Source of the DNA: Gemmatimonadales bacterium
GTDB taxonomy: Bacteria; Gemmatimonadota; Gemmatimonadetes; Gemmatimonadales; GWC2-71-9
DNA length: 64,000 bases
Reading direction: 5' to 3'
Assembly (NCBI GenBank): GCA_020633775.1
Contig: JACKDA010000004.1
Location: 62,001-126,000 of the forward strand
Shown here piece by piece: positions 29,333-37,961 of this stretch (within the stretch, counting starts at the first letter, position 1; each line of letters starts with the position of its first letter). Below the pieces are notes generated by a model. The model was given only the letters and a program-made list of their open reading frames with translations, was not told the origin of the DNA and searched no databases. The position numbers and the translations under genes are program-made.

Positions 29333-30346
29333 TCAGGAGGGTCCGGTCGGACGCGCGCGCGCCAGGCGTGATGCCGGCGTACCGGTCCTCCCCTGTCGGA
29401 GGGCACGAACCAGCCAGGTCGCGGTCGCCGCCAGTGTGGCCACTCGGAGGATCGCTCCCCAGGTCGTCGACAGGTTGTAGGCCTCCGCGATCGCCGGGGC
29501 ACTGAACCAGTAGTAGGCGGCCAGCGCAGTTCCGCCGAGGATCGGGAGCGCGACACGCCAGCCGATTCCGAAGAGCATGACGACGGCGAGGACGGTGGCG
29601 AGACTTGCCAGTGTCCAGAGCCCGATGTGTCCATAGACGGCCGGTGCGGAGGAGAGCGGCCCGTTCACGGAGGTGAAGTAGCCGACGATGAAGCCCGGGA
29701 AGGCGGCCGCGAAGAGGCCGAGCGGCGACCGGAACCAGCCGGTCGAGCGGCGCGCCGGTCCGAGGCTCTGCGCGAGGCTCTTGCCGCCCGCCAGGTCGAG
29801 GCAGCCGGAGGCGGAGCAGACGGTGCATTCGCCGCATCGGGCCGTCGGGATCCGCAGCAGCGGAGCCTGGCCGTAGAGCTTCTCGACCGGCAGCACCGGA
29901 CAGAGGGCGTTGCAGAATCCGGAGCGGCGGGAAAAGACCAGGCCGAGCATAATGGCCAGGGCGGCCACCGCGGCGATCGTGACGAGCAGCGCGGTGCCGT
30001 TCTCGTTGAACAGGAAGCGCCGTGCCGGGACGAGGATCGCCAGCAGCACGATGCCGACCAGCCATCCGCTCTGCAGCACGCCCCGCGACGGCACCCGCCG
30101 ATCGGCTCGCACCCCGGTGAGCGTGTTCAGGGTCGCGAGCGGACAGACGTTCCGCCAGATCATCGGATTGACGAGGAACACCAGGGGCAGCAGCGGAATG
30201 ACCATGTCCCAGAGGACATGGAGCGTGAGTGTGGGACGCACCGCCAGCCCGAGGAGCAGGACGGCCGTGAGGGCCAGGCCGACCAGGGCGGCGCTTCGCC
30301 ACAGCGGGCTGTGGGTGGAGTATGTCGGGAGGGTGCGGGCAGTCAT
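29333..30346 (-). CDS. membrane 4Fe-4S binding protein (NapH/CcoG-like)
   Basis: 337 residues with about seven hydrophobic helices. Cysteine motifs face one side: NVCPLATLN after helix 3, SGFCNALCPVLPVEK, and 'RCGECTVCSASGCLDL', which together could bind one or two 4Fe-4S clusters. Polyferredoxins of the NapH/NosR/CcoG type move electrons or help assemble oxidases. It is the last gene of the minus-strand unit with the oxidase genes, so an electron-transfer or assembly role is likely. Confidence 0.72.
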   Translation of the reverse strand: MTARTLPTYSTHSPLWRSAALVGLALTAVLLLGLAVRPTLTLHVLWDMVIPLLPLVFLVNPMIWRNVCPLATLNTLTGVRADRRVPSRGVLQSGWLVGIVLLAILVPARRFLFNENGTALLVTIAAVAALAIMLGLVFSRRSGFCNALCPVLPVEKLYGQAPLLRIPTARCGECTVCSASGCLDLAGGKSLAQSLGPARRSTGWFRSPLGLFAAAFPGFIVGYFTSVNGPLSSAPAVYGHIGLWTLASLATVLAVVMLFGIGWRVALPILGGTALAAYYWFSAPAIAEAYNLSTTWGAILRVATLAATATWLVRALRQGRTGTPASRLARARPTGPS

Positions 30347-30439
30347 GGCATCGCCTCATTGCCGCAGGGGCTGGTGTATCGGTTGGGGTGACCCGCCCGC
30401 TCGCGCCGTGCCGGTGGCGGCTGCGGCGCCCAGGACCGG

Positions 30440-31852
30440 TCAGCCGAGCAGGAACTCCACGACGTCTGCTGCGGTGTAGGTCTCGCGTTGCCCGAGGAAA
30501 TCGCCGAGTCCGGTCAGGTCGTCCCCGCTGGTGATCAGTGGCGGTTCACGTGTCCCATCGTCGCGCAGCTGCCCCTGCCCGATGTCGGCGGTCAGCGCGT
30601 TGCAGAGGCACTGCCGTCCCTCGGTGTCGTCGCGCGAGCCACCCTTCCTGACATAGTCGTCGACCGGCTCGCTGGCGCATCGATAGCCGATCCGTCCCTC
30701 CGGTGTCTGATAGGCCACCCGGAGGTACCCGAGGTCGCAATGGCGCTGGCGCGTGGACAGGTCGGGTGCCCCGGGCCAGCGCACCACCTTGAACGGGTAG
30801 CCCGTCGGCGACGCCCTGGGATCGGTTCGCACCGTGACGTCGCCCCGGCCGAGATGACCGAGCACGGCGGACTTCAGCTCGGCCGCCAGGCCGGACTCCT
30901 CGGCATAGGCGAACAGCGTCCCGACCTGGATTCCGGCCGCACCCTGCGCCTGAGCCTGCGCGAGGGCACCGCGTCGACCGCTGCCGCCGGCAATCCAGAA
31001 CGGCAGGCCAAGCTCGCTGACCTTCTGCAGGTCGACCACGTCGCGATCGCCATAGATCGGTTCGCCCTCGGCGGTGAGCGCGAGCGGTCCCCGCGGTGGA
31101 GCGTTGTGTCCACCGGCCGTCGGGCCCTCGATCACGAAGCCGTCGATCCGCCCACTCGCCTTGCGGGCCAGCATGGTGGCGAGGGAGTTGCTCGCGATGA
31201 TGGCGAGGAATGCCGGTCGGGCGATTGGGGGTGGTGTCTCCTGCCAGAGCGGCGCCGGGTCGAAGGTGAGCTGTTCCTCGCGACCCGGCGAGAGCCCCTC
31301 GACCTCGAAGCGCCACGCGGCGGGTTCGTGGCGGGCCAGGCGATCGAGCACGCCGGGAATCTCGCGCGGAATGCCGGCGCCCATCAGGACCGCCTCGACA
31401 CCGGCCAGCATCGCACCGTACAGCGTCGGCAGGGTCTGCGCCTGGACCTTGGTCAGCAGGTTGATGCCGACCTGGCCGTCGTGGCCCTCGCGCGCGAGGT
31501 GCACCTCGACGAACGCCGCGAGCACGCAGAGCATCTGCCGGGCCGGCGACATCCGCTGGCGGGGCATCGACAACAGCCGATACGGGTTCCCCGGCGGTCG
31601 ACCCTCGGGTCGGAAGTAGCGCTCCAGCACGGTCTTCACCGCATCGGGGAACGGGAACGCGGCCATCGCCCGGCGAACGTGGCCGCCCGGGTCGCCATCC
31701 TGGAGCCGGCGCACCATCACCGTGTCGATGGCCGTGCCGGAAACCACGCCGAGCTGGCCGGTGCGAGCCACGGCGCGCGCCAGGCGCCAGTCGGAGACGG
31801 CGACGCCCATGCCGCCCTGGATGATGGCCGGGAGGGTCGTGGCCGTGGTCAT
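30440..31852 (-). CDS. nitronate monooxygenase (2-nitropropane dioxygenase family)
   Basis: 470 residues. The FMN-binding TIM barrel begins 'PAIIQGGMGVAVS' and has 'GGHNAPPRG' and 'FWIAGGSGRRGALAQAQAQGAAGIQVGTLFAYAEES'. It oxidises nitronates, and related enzymes are enoyl-ACP reductases; the first fits the nitrogen-stress context. The ATG overlaps the SenC stop (ATGA). The last 90 residues carry several cysteines and an extension seen in this longer subfamily. Confidence 0.85.
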   Translation of the reverse strand: MTTATTLPAIIQGGMGVAVSDWRLARAVARTGQLGVVSGTAIDTVMVRRLQDGDPGGHVRRAMAAFPFPDAVKTVLERYFRPEGRPPGNPYRLLSMPRQRMSPARQMLCVLAAFVEVHLAREGHDGQVGINLLTKVQAQTLPTLYGAMLAGVEAVLMGAGIPREIPGVLDRLARHEPAAWRFEVEGLSPGREEQLTFDPAPLWQETPPPIARPAFLAIIASNSLATMLARKASGRIDGFVIEGPTAGGHNAPPRGPLALTAEGEPIYGDRDVVDLQKVSELGLPFWIAGGSGRRGALAQAQAQGAAGIQVGTLFAYAEESGLAAELKSAVLGHLGRGDVTVRTDPRASPTGYPFKVVRWPGAPDLSTRQRHCDLGYLRVAYQTPEGRIGYRCASEPVDDYVRKGGSRDDTEGRQCLCNALTADIGQGQLRDDGTREPPLITSGDDLTGLGDFLGQRETYTAADVVEFLLG

Positions 31853-32745
31853 GGAACCTGCTGGTGAAGGGAATCCGGCACGTGGTCGAGCAGCTCGGCG
31901 ACGCCGCCCCAGCCGCCCTCGAGGCGGTGGACCACGGTGCCACCGGCATCGAGCACCATGACGACCGCCACGTGGTCGATGTCGCCGGTGCTGCGGTCGC
32001 GCTGGCGACTCACCCGGAGGTGGTCGAGGGCCGTATTGACCTCGTCGATCGTTCCGGAGAGCACGCGGTCGTGCGCGCCGAGTTCCCACTGTCGCGCAAG
32101 GGTGGCGAGCCGGGTTGGAGTGTCGCGCCAGGGGTCGAGGGTGAGGATGAGCAACGGGATGTCCTCGCGCCTGGCTTCCGCGCGCGCCGCGCGCACCTGA
32201 TGCACCAGGGTGGGGCAGATGGCGCCGCAGTGACCGAAGGCGAAGGTGAGGAGGGCAGGGCCGGTGATCGCCTCGCGGCGGCCGTGCTGATCGACCAGGG
32301 TGATCGCCCCGGCCTCGAGAGTGACGGGCGCAGCGACGCCGCGCGGCACGGGCATCTCCGGTGCAGTGATCCCGGTGGCGTGGGCCACCCGACGTGCCGC
32401 CGCCGTGACCCCGACCAGCAGGGCGACAGCCACCACGACCGCCACCCGACGCCACGTCGGCGATTCGCGGATGCGGCGGAGGTCGCGGCGCAGCGCCTTG
32501 CCCCAGATCAGGGCAAGGGCGGCCAGCATGCCGATCGGCTCGCCGATCAGCAGGATCCAGCCGCTGGTGTCCGGCAGGCCACTGCCGGTGCTGCCGAAGC
32601 AGGCTGCCCGGGTGCGCGCCAGCCATTCCGGGGTCGCGGAGCCGGTCGGCCACAGCGCCAGCATCCACCACGCCACCGTGATCACCAGGATCAACAGCAG
32701 CGCGGCGGCGGCGACGCCGGGCCGATCGGTCCGCGCGTCGTTCAT
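31849..32745 (-). CDS. senC: SCO1/SenC-type copper chaperone with membrane N-terminus
   Basis: 298 residues. Three hydrophobic helices lie in the first 130 residues, which is more than in a normal single-anchor SCO protein. The thioredoxin-like domain has the copper motif HCGAICPT (CxxxC) and the late metal histidine in DIDHVAVVMVL. SCO proteins insert CuA into oxidase subunit II. The gene sits right after subunit I with overlapping stop/start, as in norSY-senC clusters. Confidence 0.88.
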   Translation of the reverse strand: MNDARTDRPGVAAAALLLILVITVAWWMLALWPTGSATPEWLARTRAACFGSTGSGLPDTSGWILLIGEPIGMLAALALIWGKALRRDLRRIRESPTWRRVAVVVAVALLVGVTAAARRVAHATGITAPEMPVPRGVAAPVTLEAGAITLVDQHGRREAITGPALLTFAFGHCGAICPTLVHQVRAARAEARREDIPLLILTLDPWRDTPTRLATLARQWELGAHDRVLSGTIDEVNTALDHLRVSRQRDRSTGDIDHVAVVMVLDAGGTVVHRLEGGWGGVAELLDHVPDSLHQQVP

Positions 32746-34487
32746 CCGATCTTCCAGAGGAACGAGAGCAGCTTCCAGTTGGTGAAGTAGTAGAGCATGA
32801 ACGCCAGCAGGAAGACGGCGACCAGGACGAGCGTGCCCGGGGTGGCACCGGCGATGCCGCGGGCCGGGGCGTGCAGCTGCTCGTTGATCTCGTCCACGTT
32901 GGCGGCGTGCACGGGCGGATTGGTGAGGCCCGCCGGCAGGCCGCGCACCGGCGCGCCGCGGGGAATGTCGTGCACCGGCTCCCCGAAGAACACCGACTTC
33001 ACCGCAATCGCGATGAAGATCAGCGCACCGGTCACGGCCAGGATCCCGCCGATGCCCATCACGGCGAGAAACAGGTCGACGGCCGGGTTGAACGGGACGT
33101 CGAACGGCGCCTGCGAGAACGAGATGTCCCAGTGCCGTCGCGGGACGCCGAAGCTGCCGGCGAACGTCATTCCCATCACCAGCAGCAGCAGGCCGCCCGA
33201 GAAGAGGTACGGCTGGATCCGGGCCAGCGGCCAGAATGCCACCTTGCGCCGGAAGATCAGCGGCAGCAGGTAGTACGTCGCGCCCATGAACGCGAGCGCG
33301 GTGCCGCTGACCACGGTGGAGTGGAAGTGCCCGGGGATCCGCATGGTGTTGTGGGCGATGATGTTGATCTGCTCGGTGCCGAGCGTCACGCCGGTGATCC
33401 CGCCGACGAAGCCGAACACGATGACCGAGAGCACCAGCGACGAGAACCCCGGGTCACCCCACGGGGCGCGGCGGAGCCAGCCGAAGAGTCCGCTGGTGAA
33501 GCCCCGCAGGCGCATGCCGAGCTCGATCCCGGCGGGCACCGTGAAGCCGTGGACCATCGACGCCAGCACGGCCATGTACATGAAGTACGACGTGTTGACG
33601 ATCTTCCACGCCGGACTGAAGCCCGGGTCGACCAGCAGGTGGTGCGCAGAGGCCATCGAGATGAAGAGGATGTAGAGCACGAACGCCGTCCGGCTCACCT
33701 TCTCGTTGAGCACCACGGCGCCGACCGTGAGCCCACCGAGCATGTACCAGATCGCGACCATCGCGGCGACGTTGATCTGCTGCGACGAGTGCCCGAGCGC
33801 CCACCAGAGCATCCGGTAGACCTGCGGGTCCACCGGCCCGGTCAGCCCGATCGACCAGAGAAACGTCGGGATGTACACCAGCGCGCCGTGGACCAGGGTG
33901 ATCACGGCGATGATCGCCGCGGTGATCGCCCCGTACACCACCAGCGGCACCGAGCCTTCGTAGGTCCTTTCCCGCTTGGCGATGACGAGGGTGGCGAAGA
34001 ACTGCGCGGTGACCAGCAGGGCGCCCACCGCGAAGAGGATCACGCCGAGATAGAAGACCGGATGGGCCTTGAGCGGCGGGTACGACGTGAACAGCACGTC
34101 GGCGTTGCCGCTCCACTGGGCCCACTCCACCATCAGGGTGCCGACCAGCATCGTGCCGAAGTTGAACCAGCCGAACCGGGGTGCCGCCGGCCTGGCATTG
34201 AGCAGCACGGTGGCGGCGAACCACAGGACCGCCATCTCGAAGTAGATGATGAAGAAGATCAGCATGTTCATGCCGTGCACGCCGAGCAGCCGGTAGTACC
34301 ACGTGGCCGGCAGGAGGTGCACGGCCTGCCAGCGCGTCAGCACCAGCAGGAGCGCGGCGATGGCGCCGATGAGGAGCGAGACCACTGCCACCACGGCGTT
34401 GGCGCGGATGAGACCCTCGGCCTGTCGGAAGATGCGCCGGCCGGTCGCGGGGCAGACGCGAGAGGTCGCGATCGCTGATGCGCTCAT
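32742..34487 (-). CDS. heme-copper oxidase/NO-reductase subunit I (sNOR-like)
   Basis: 581 residues, 12 or more helices. Heme-copper ligands can be placed: HGMNML (low-spin heme), WALGHSSQQ (CuB His), ASAHHLL (CuB His pair) and IPGHFHS (heme ligands). The position of the cross-linked tyrosine in A- and B-type oxidases (HPxVY) is HSSQQ here, so the Tyr is missing. That, with the II-I-SenC order of Nitrosomonas norSY-senC, suggests an sNOR-type nitric oxide reductase. A divergent oxygen reductase remains possible. Confidence 0.8.
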   Translation of the reverse strand: MSASAIATSRVCPATGRRIFRQAEGLIRANAVVAVVSLLIGAIAALLLVLTRWQAVHLLPATWYYRLLGVHGMNMLIFFIIYFEMAVLWFAATVLLNARPAAPRFGWFNFGTMLVGTLMVEWAQWSGNADVLFTSYPPLKAHPVFYLGVILFAVGALLVTAQFFATLVIAKRERTYEGSVPLVVYGAITAAIIAVITLVHGALVYIPTFLWSIGLTGPVDPQVYRMLWWALGHSSQQINVAAMVAIWYMLGGLTVGAVVLNEKVSRTAFVLYILFISMASAHHLLVDPGFSPAWKIVNTSYFMYMAVLASMVHGFTVPAGIELGMRLRGFTSGLFGWLRRAPWGDPGFSSLVLSVIVFGFVGGITGVTLGTEQINIIAHNTMRIPGHFHSTVVSGTALAFMGATYYLLPLIFRRKVAFWPLARIQPYLFSGGLLLLVMGMTFAGSFGVPRRHWDISFSQAPFDVPFNPAVDLFLAVMGIGGILAVTGALIFIAIAVKSVFFGEPVHDIPRGAPVRGLPAGLTNPPVHAANVDEINEQLHAPARGIAGATPGTLVLVAVFLLAFMLYYFTNWKLLSFLWKIG

Positions 34488-35089
34488 TGGGGACCCCCTG
34501 ACTCGACCTGGGCATTGGGGTTGTCGGCGACGGGCGTGCCGTCACCGTCGGTGACGATCACCCGGCCCACCATCATGTGGTGGCCGATGCCGCAGAACTC
34601 GTTGCAGATGATCCGGAAGTCACCGCTCGTGGTCGGAGTGACGCGCAGGGCGTAGTCGTAGCCCGGGACGACCTGGAAGTTGACGTTGAGCGGGAAGAGC
34701 GAGAAGCCGTGGTTGACGTCCTTCGACGAGATGTGCAGCATGTACTCCTTGCCCGCCTCGAGCTGGAGGATCGGGTACCAGGAGTACGTCAACCCGACGA
34801 GATAGACATCGGCCCCGGGTGGCGGCTTCACGATCGGGATCCCGCGGTCCGCGCCGATCTGGTACTGTGCGGCGAACTCCTGGGTGCGGGCGTAGAACGC
34901 CTCGGGGTCCACCTTGCCGCGGACACCGGCGGGGTTCTGGCCGCCCCGGTAGTGCCAGAGCGGCATCATCGCGAACAGCACCATGCACCAGGCGAAGGCG
35001 ATCGCCACCCAGACCTTCTCGGCCTTGTGGGCCGGCTTCCACCAGACGCCAGGCACCGGGTCGAGCCCGGTATGCACCTTGGTCAGCAT
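34484..35089 (-). CDS. heme-copper oxidase subunit II with CuA site (NorS/CoxB-like)
   Basis: 201 residues. One N-terminal helix (about residues 27-45) anchors a periplasmic cupredoxin domain. The CuA ligands are complete: the histidine in KDVNHGFSLF and CNEFCGIGHHMM (C-x3-C-x3-H-x2-M). It accepts electrons from cytochrome c and passes them to subunit I. It precedes subunit I with a 4-nt overlap (ATGA). Confidence 0.9.
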   Translation of the reverse strand: MLTKVHTGLDPVPGVWWKPAHKAEKVWVAIAFAWCMVLFAMMPLWHYRGGQNPAGVRGKVDPEAFYARTQEFAAQYQIGADRGIPIVKPPPGADVYLVGLTYSWYPILQLEAGKEYMLHISSKDVNHGFSLFPLNVNFQVVPGYDYALRVTPTTSGDFRIICNEFCGIGHHMMVGRVIVTDGDGTPVADNPNAQVESGGPQ

Positions 35090-35099
35090 CGGTTCCTCT

Positions 35100-35273
35100 C
35101 TAGGGCAGGGTGGACTCCGGCATGTTGACGATCTCCCAGAGGCCCCAGCCGGTGTAGACCACGAACATGATCAACAGGCCGAGGGCGAGGAGAAGGAAGA
35201 CGTTGTCGAAGAGCCGCTGGCCCAACGGCGGGCGCTCCGGGCGGTCCACGGCGTCATCGGGCGGCTCGGGCAT
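35100..35273 (-). CDS. small single-helix membrane subunit
   Basis: 57 residues: a proline-rich N-terminus (MPEPPDDAVDRPERPPL), then one strongly hydrophobic helix (NVFLLLALGLLIMFVVYT) and a short tail. It lies 10 bp before subunit II and overlaps the Rrf2 gene end by 20 bp. Small IIa- or CcoQ-like subunits occupy this place in several oxidase operons. I infer a subunit role from position only. Confidence 0.65.
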   Translation of the reverse strand: MPEPPDDAVDRPERPPLGQRLFDNVFLLLALGLLIMFVVYTGWGLWEIVNMPESTLP

Positions 35274-35721
35274 GGGAGAGGTCCTCGGCGATGAAGGTTG
35301 GGAGGAGCTGGTCGGGGGAAATGTCGGTGGTGATGAGGTCGGCCACGGTGGTCGTGGCGAGGAAGCGTTCCACCTCGGTGGCGACCTTGGACCAGTGTGC
35401 GTGCACCATGCAGTGCGAGGTGGTGCCGCAGCCGCGGCGACCGAGCAGCCACCGGCGATCGTCGGCCGGGGCGAACGGCGCGATGACCCGCTCCAGGCTC
35501 ACCTCGGTGGCCGGCACGGCCAGGGCGAAGCCGCCATTGGGGCCGCGCTTCGACACGAGCACCCCGGCTCGCGTGAGCACGTGGAGTGTCTTGGAGAGGT
35601 AGTTGCGAGGGGCCCCGACGGCGTCGGCGATCTCGCCCGCACGTACCGGAGCCCCATGACCTCCCGACGCCACGTGGAGGACAGCGCGGAGCGCGGTTTG
35701 AGCGGTACTCGAAAGCCACAT
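35254..35721 (-). CDS. Rrf2-family regulator (NsrR-like)
   Basis: 155 residues. The winged helix-turn-helix 'GEIADAVGAPRNYLSKTLHVLTRAGVLVSKRGPNGGFALA' is classical Rrf2. Two cysteines in the sensor loop, GCGTTSHC (spacing five), match part of the NsrR iron-sulfur ligand set; a third cysteine is not seen. NsrR relieves repression when NO attacks the cluster. It heads the minus-strand NO-reductase-like operon and is divergent from the cytochrome b fusion, so it probably controls both. Confidence 0.82.
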   Translation of the reverse strand: MWLSSTAQTALRAVLHVASGGHGAPVRAGEIADAVGAPRNYLSKTLHVLTRAGVLVSKRGPNGGFALAVPATEVSLERVIAPFAPADDRRWLLGRRGCGTTSHCMVHAHWSKVATEVERFLATTTVADLITTDISPDQLLPTFIAEDLSHARAAR

Positions 35722-35746
35722 GGAGAGGTCGCCGGATCAGGGTCTG

Positions 35747-35775
35747 TTGCTAATATCATGAGAATATGCTAAAAT
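35747..35775 (+). promoter_or_regulatory. sigma-70-like promoter with AT-rich operator in the spacer
   Basis: TTGCTA (35747), 17-bp spacer, TAAAAT (35770). The spacer holds ATATCATGAGAATAT, an imperfect dyad with ATAT ends, a plausible Rrf2 site. It is one of the few AT-rich spots nearby. The ATG at 35791 is 15 bp past the -10 box. Confidence 0.5.
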
Positions 35776-35790
35776 CGCCGAATCGTCAAC

Positions 35791-37338
35791 ATGCGCACCC
35801 AGACCACCCACTCACGACGCCTCCTGAACCGGCTCGATAGCCTCGTGACCCGGCTCTACGGCTGGCGCCACAGCCCGCTGCACCAGCCCGGCACCCTGGC
35901 CGCCCTGATGCTGGTGGTAATGCTGGTCACGGGGCTCTACCTGGTGTTCGGCTACCGGGTCGGGGACCCGTCGGGCTCGGTCGCGCGACTCGCCGCTGAT
36001 CCCTGGCTGGGCGGGCCGATCCGGAGCATCCATCGGTACGCCTCGGACCTGTTCGTCATCGCGGCACTGTTCCACGGCTTCCGGATGTTCGCCCAGCGGC
36101 GAACCTGGGGGCCGCGTTCCCTGGCCTGGGTGTCGGGGCTGGTCCTAGTGGGCATCGGCCTGATCTGCGCCTGGACTGGCTTCGTGATGGCGTGGGACGT
36201 CTTCGGCGCCCGGCTGGCGATCGAAGGCGCCCGGTGGCTCGATGTCTTGCCGATCTTCTCCGAGCCGCTGAGCCGGATCTTCTCGGGCGACGGCCCGGTG
36301 CCGAGCGCCTTCTTCTTCGTCAACCTCTTCCTGCACATCGCCCTGCCGCTGGCGATGGGGATCGGGCTCTGGCTGCACGTGTCGCGTGTCGCGCGTCCGA
36401 CGCTCCTGCCGCCGCGCCTCATGAGCTGGACGATCATTGGGATCCTGGCGGTGCTGGCCGTCGTGTTGCCCGCCCGCCTTGGGGCACCGGCCGATCCGTT
36501 TGCGCTGCCCGGCGACACGCCGCTCAACCTGGTGACCGCCTGGTGGCTGCCGATCACCGAACGGCTCGGGGCCGGGGTGGTGTGGTTGCTCGGCCTGGTG
36601 GGCGCGGCGCTCCTGATCGCCGTTCCGCGATTCACGCGCCCGAGGCCGGAGGCCCTCGCGCCGAGCGTGGTGGATCCGCGCCTCTGCACCGGCTGCAACC
36701 AGTGTCCCCAGGACTGTCCATGGGAAGCGATCACCATGGTGGAGCGCGACGACGACCGCCCCACGCTGGTCGCTCGCGTCGATCCGACTCGCTGCGTCAG
36801 CTGCGGGATCTGCGCGGGGTCCTGCGCACCGATGGGTGTCGGTCCCCCGGGTCGCACCGGGCGGGATCAGGTGGGGGACGTGCGCGAACTGCTCCGCGCG
36901 TCGGGCGTGCGGGGCATCGTGGCCCTCTGCTGCGACCAGGCACAGGCCGCCCATCGCGCTGCGTTGACGCAGCGCGGCGTCACCGTGCGGGCCATTCCGT
37001 GCGTGGGGAACCTGCACTCCTCGGTGGTCGAGCTGCTGATCCGGGGCGGGGCGGCCGGCGTGATCGTCTACGGCTGTCCGCCGCGGGATTGCGTGGGACG
37101 CGAGGGACCGAAGTGGCTCGTCGAGCGGTTGTTCCACGACCGCGAGGCGGAACTGCAGCCCCGCGTGGATCGGCGTCGCGTCCAGGTGGCGACGATGGCG
37201 GCGGGTGATCTGGCGGGGACGCTCGCGGCCCACGAGCAGTTCGCCAAGGCGGTGGAGGCCATCGCCCCGACGGTCCCGGAGCCCGACCCGCTGCTCGAGC
37301 AGGAGTGCGCGGTGGCCCTGACGGGTGAGGAGTCATGA
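35791..37338 (+). CDS. cytochrome b - ferredoxin - MvhD-like fusion protein
   Basis: 515 residues. Residues 1-210 form a cytochrome b6-type module with two histidine pairs (SIHRYASDLFVIAALFHGF and NLFLHIALPLAMGIGLWLHV) for two b hemes. After two more helices, residues 295-350 carry two 4Fe-4S motifs (CTGCNQCPQDCPW and CVSCGICAGSCAP). Residues 365-460 resemble the delta subunit of methyl-viologen-reducing hydrogenase (CCDQAQAA, PCVGNLH, YGCPPRDC). I know no named protein with this order. It probably passes electrons between a cytoplasmic carrier and the quinone pool. Confidence 0.82.
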   Translation: MRTQTTHSRRLLNRLDSLVTRLYGWRHSPLHQPGTLAALMLVVMLVTGLYLVFGYRVGDPSGSVARLAADPWLGGPIRSIHRYASDLFVIAALFHGFRMFAQRRTWGPRSLAWVSGLVLVGIGLICAWTGFVMAWDVFGARLAIEGARWLDVLPIFSEPLSRIFSGDGPVPSAFFFVNLFLHIALPLAMGIGLWLHVSRVARPTLLPPRLMSWTIIGILAVLAVVLPARLGAPADPFALPGDTPLNLVTAWWLPITERLGAGVVWLLGLVGAALLIAVPRFTRPRPEALAPSVVDPRLCTGCNQCPQDCPWEAITMVERDDDRPTLVARVDPTRCVSCGICAGSCAPMGVGPPGRTGRDQVGDVRELLRASGVRGIVALCCDQAQAAHRAALTQRGVTVRAIPCVGNLHSSVVELLIRGGAAGVIVYGCPPRDCVGREGPKWLVERLFHDREAELQPRVDRRRVQVATMAAGDLAGTLAAHEQFAKAVEAIAPTVPEPDPLLEQECAVALTGEES

Positions 37339-37961
37339 CGACCGGGCGTCGACTTGCGGGGTTCCTCGCGACGGTTGCCCTGGCGGCACTCCTCGGCCTG
37401 ACCACCGCCATCTCGATGCCCACGTCCCACGAGGCCGGTGCGGCCGTGCGATTGTCCTGGACCGCCCGTCCCGAGTGGATCGAGGAGTGTCGCGCCGCCA
37501 CCGAGGAGGAGCTGGCCCGCGTGGAGGTGCACATGCGCCAGCGGGTGGTGTGCGATGGCGCCGCCGCGAGCTATCAGCTGCGGATCAGCGTGGACGACAC
37601 GGTGGTCGCCGAGCAGGTCGTGCGCGGGGGCGGCCTTCGCCACGATCGGCCGATGCATGTCCTGGTCAACCAGCCGGTACCGCCAGGGCTGCGTCGCCTG
37701 CGGGTCGAACTCCTGCGCCGTGAGGCGCGCGACTCGCTGCGCGACTTGGTTCCGGCGGACCTGGCAGCCGTGGAGGACACCGGCTTGTTCGCCGGACGAG
37801 CGGCCCGTGAGCTCGACGAACGGTCACGCCGTGCGGCGGCCGCCGTGCCGCCGCGCCTGCTGCTCGACACCGTGCTGCAGCTGCCCGCGCAGCGGGTGGC
37901 CCTCGTGCGCTACGATCCGGATGGCCGACGCCTCGTGCTGGTCACCGACCATGACCACTGA
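37335..37961 (+). CDS. hypothetical exported protein of the respiratory operon
   Basis: 208 residues. An N-terminal hydrophobic helix (LAGFLATVALAALLGLTTAI) is a signal or anchor. The rest is a charged, probably beta-rich periplasmic domain with 'LRVELLRREARDSL' and two cysteines (EECR, VVCDG). No family recognised. The start overlaps the stop of the fusion gene and its end overlaps ctaA by 11 bp, so it belongs to the same transcript. Confidence 0.65.
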   Translation: MTTGRRLAGFLATVALAALLGLTTAISMPTSHEAGAAVRLSWTARPEWIEECRAATEEELARVEVHMRQRVVCDGAAASYQLRISVDDTVVAEQVVRGGGLRHDRPMHVLVNQPVPPGLRRLRVELLRREARDSLRDLVPADLAAVEDTGLFAGRAARELDERSRRAAAAVPPRLLLDTVLQLPAQRVALVRYDPDGRRLVLVTDHDH

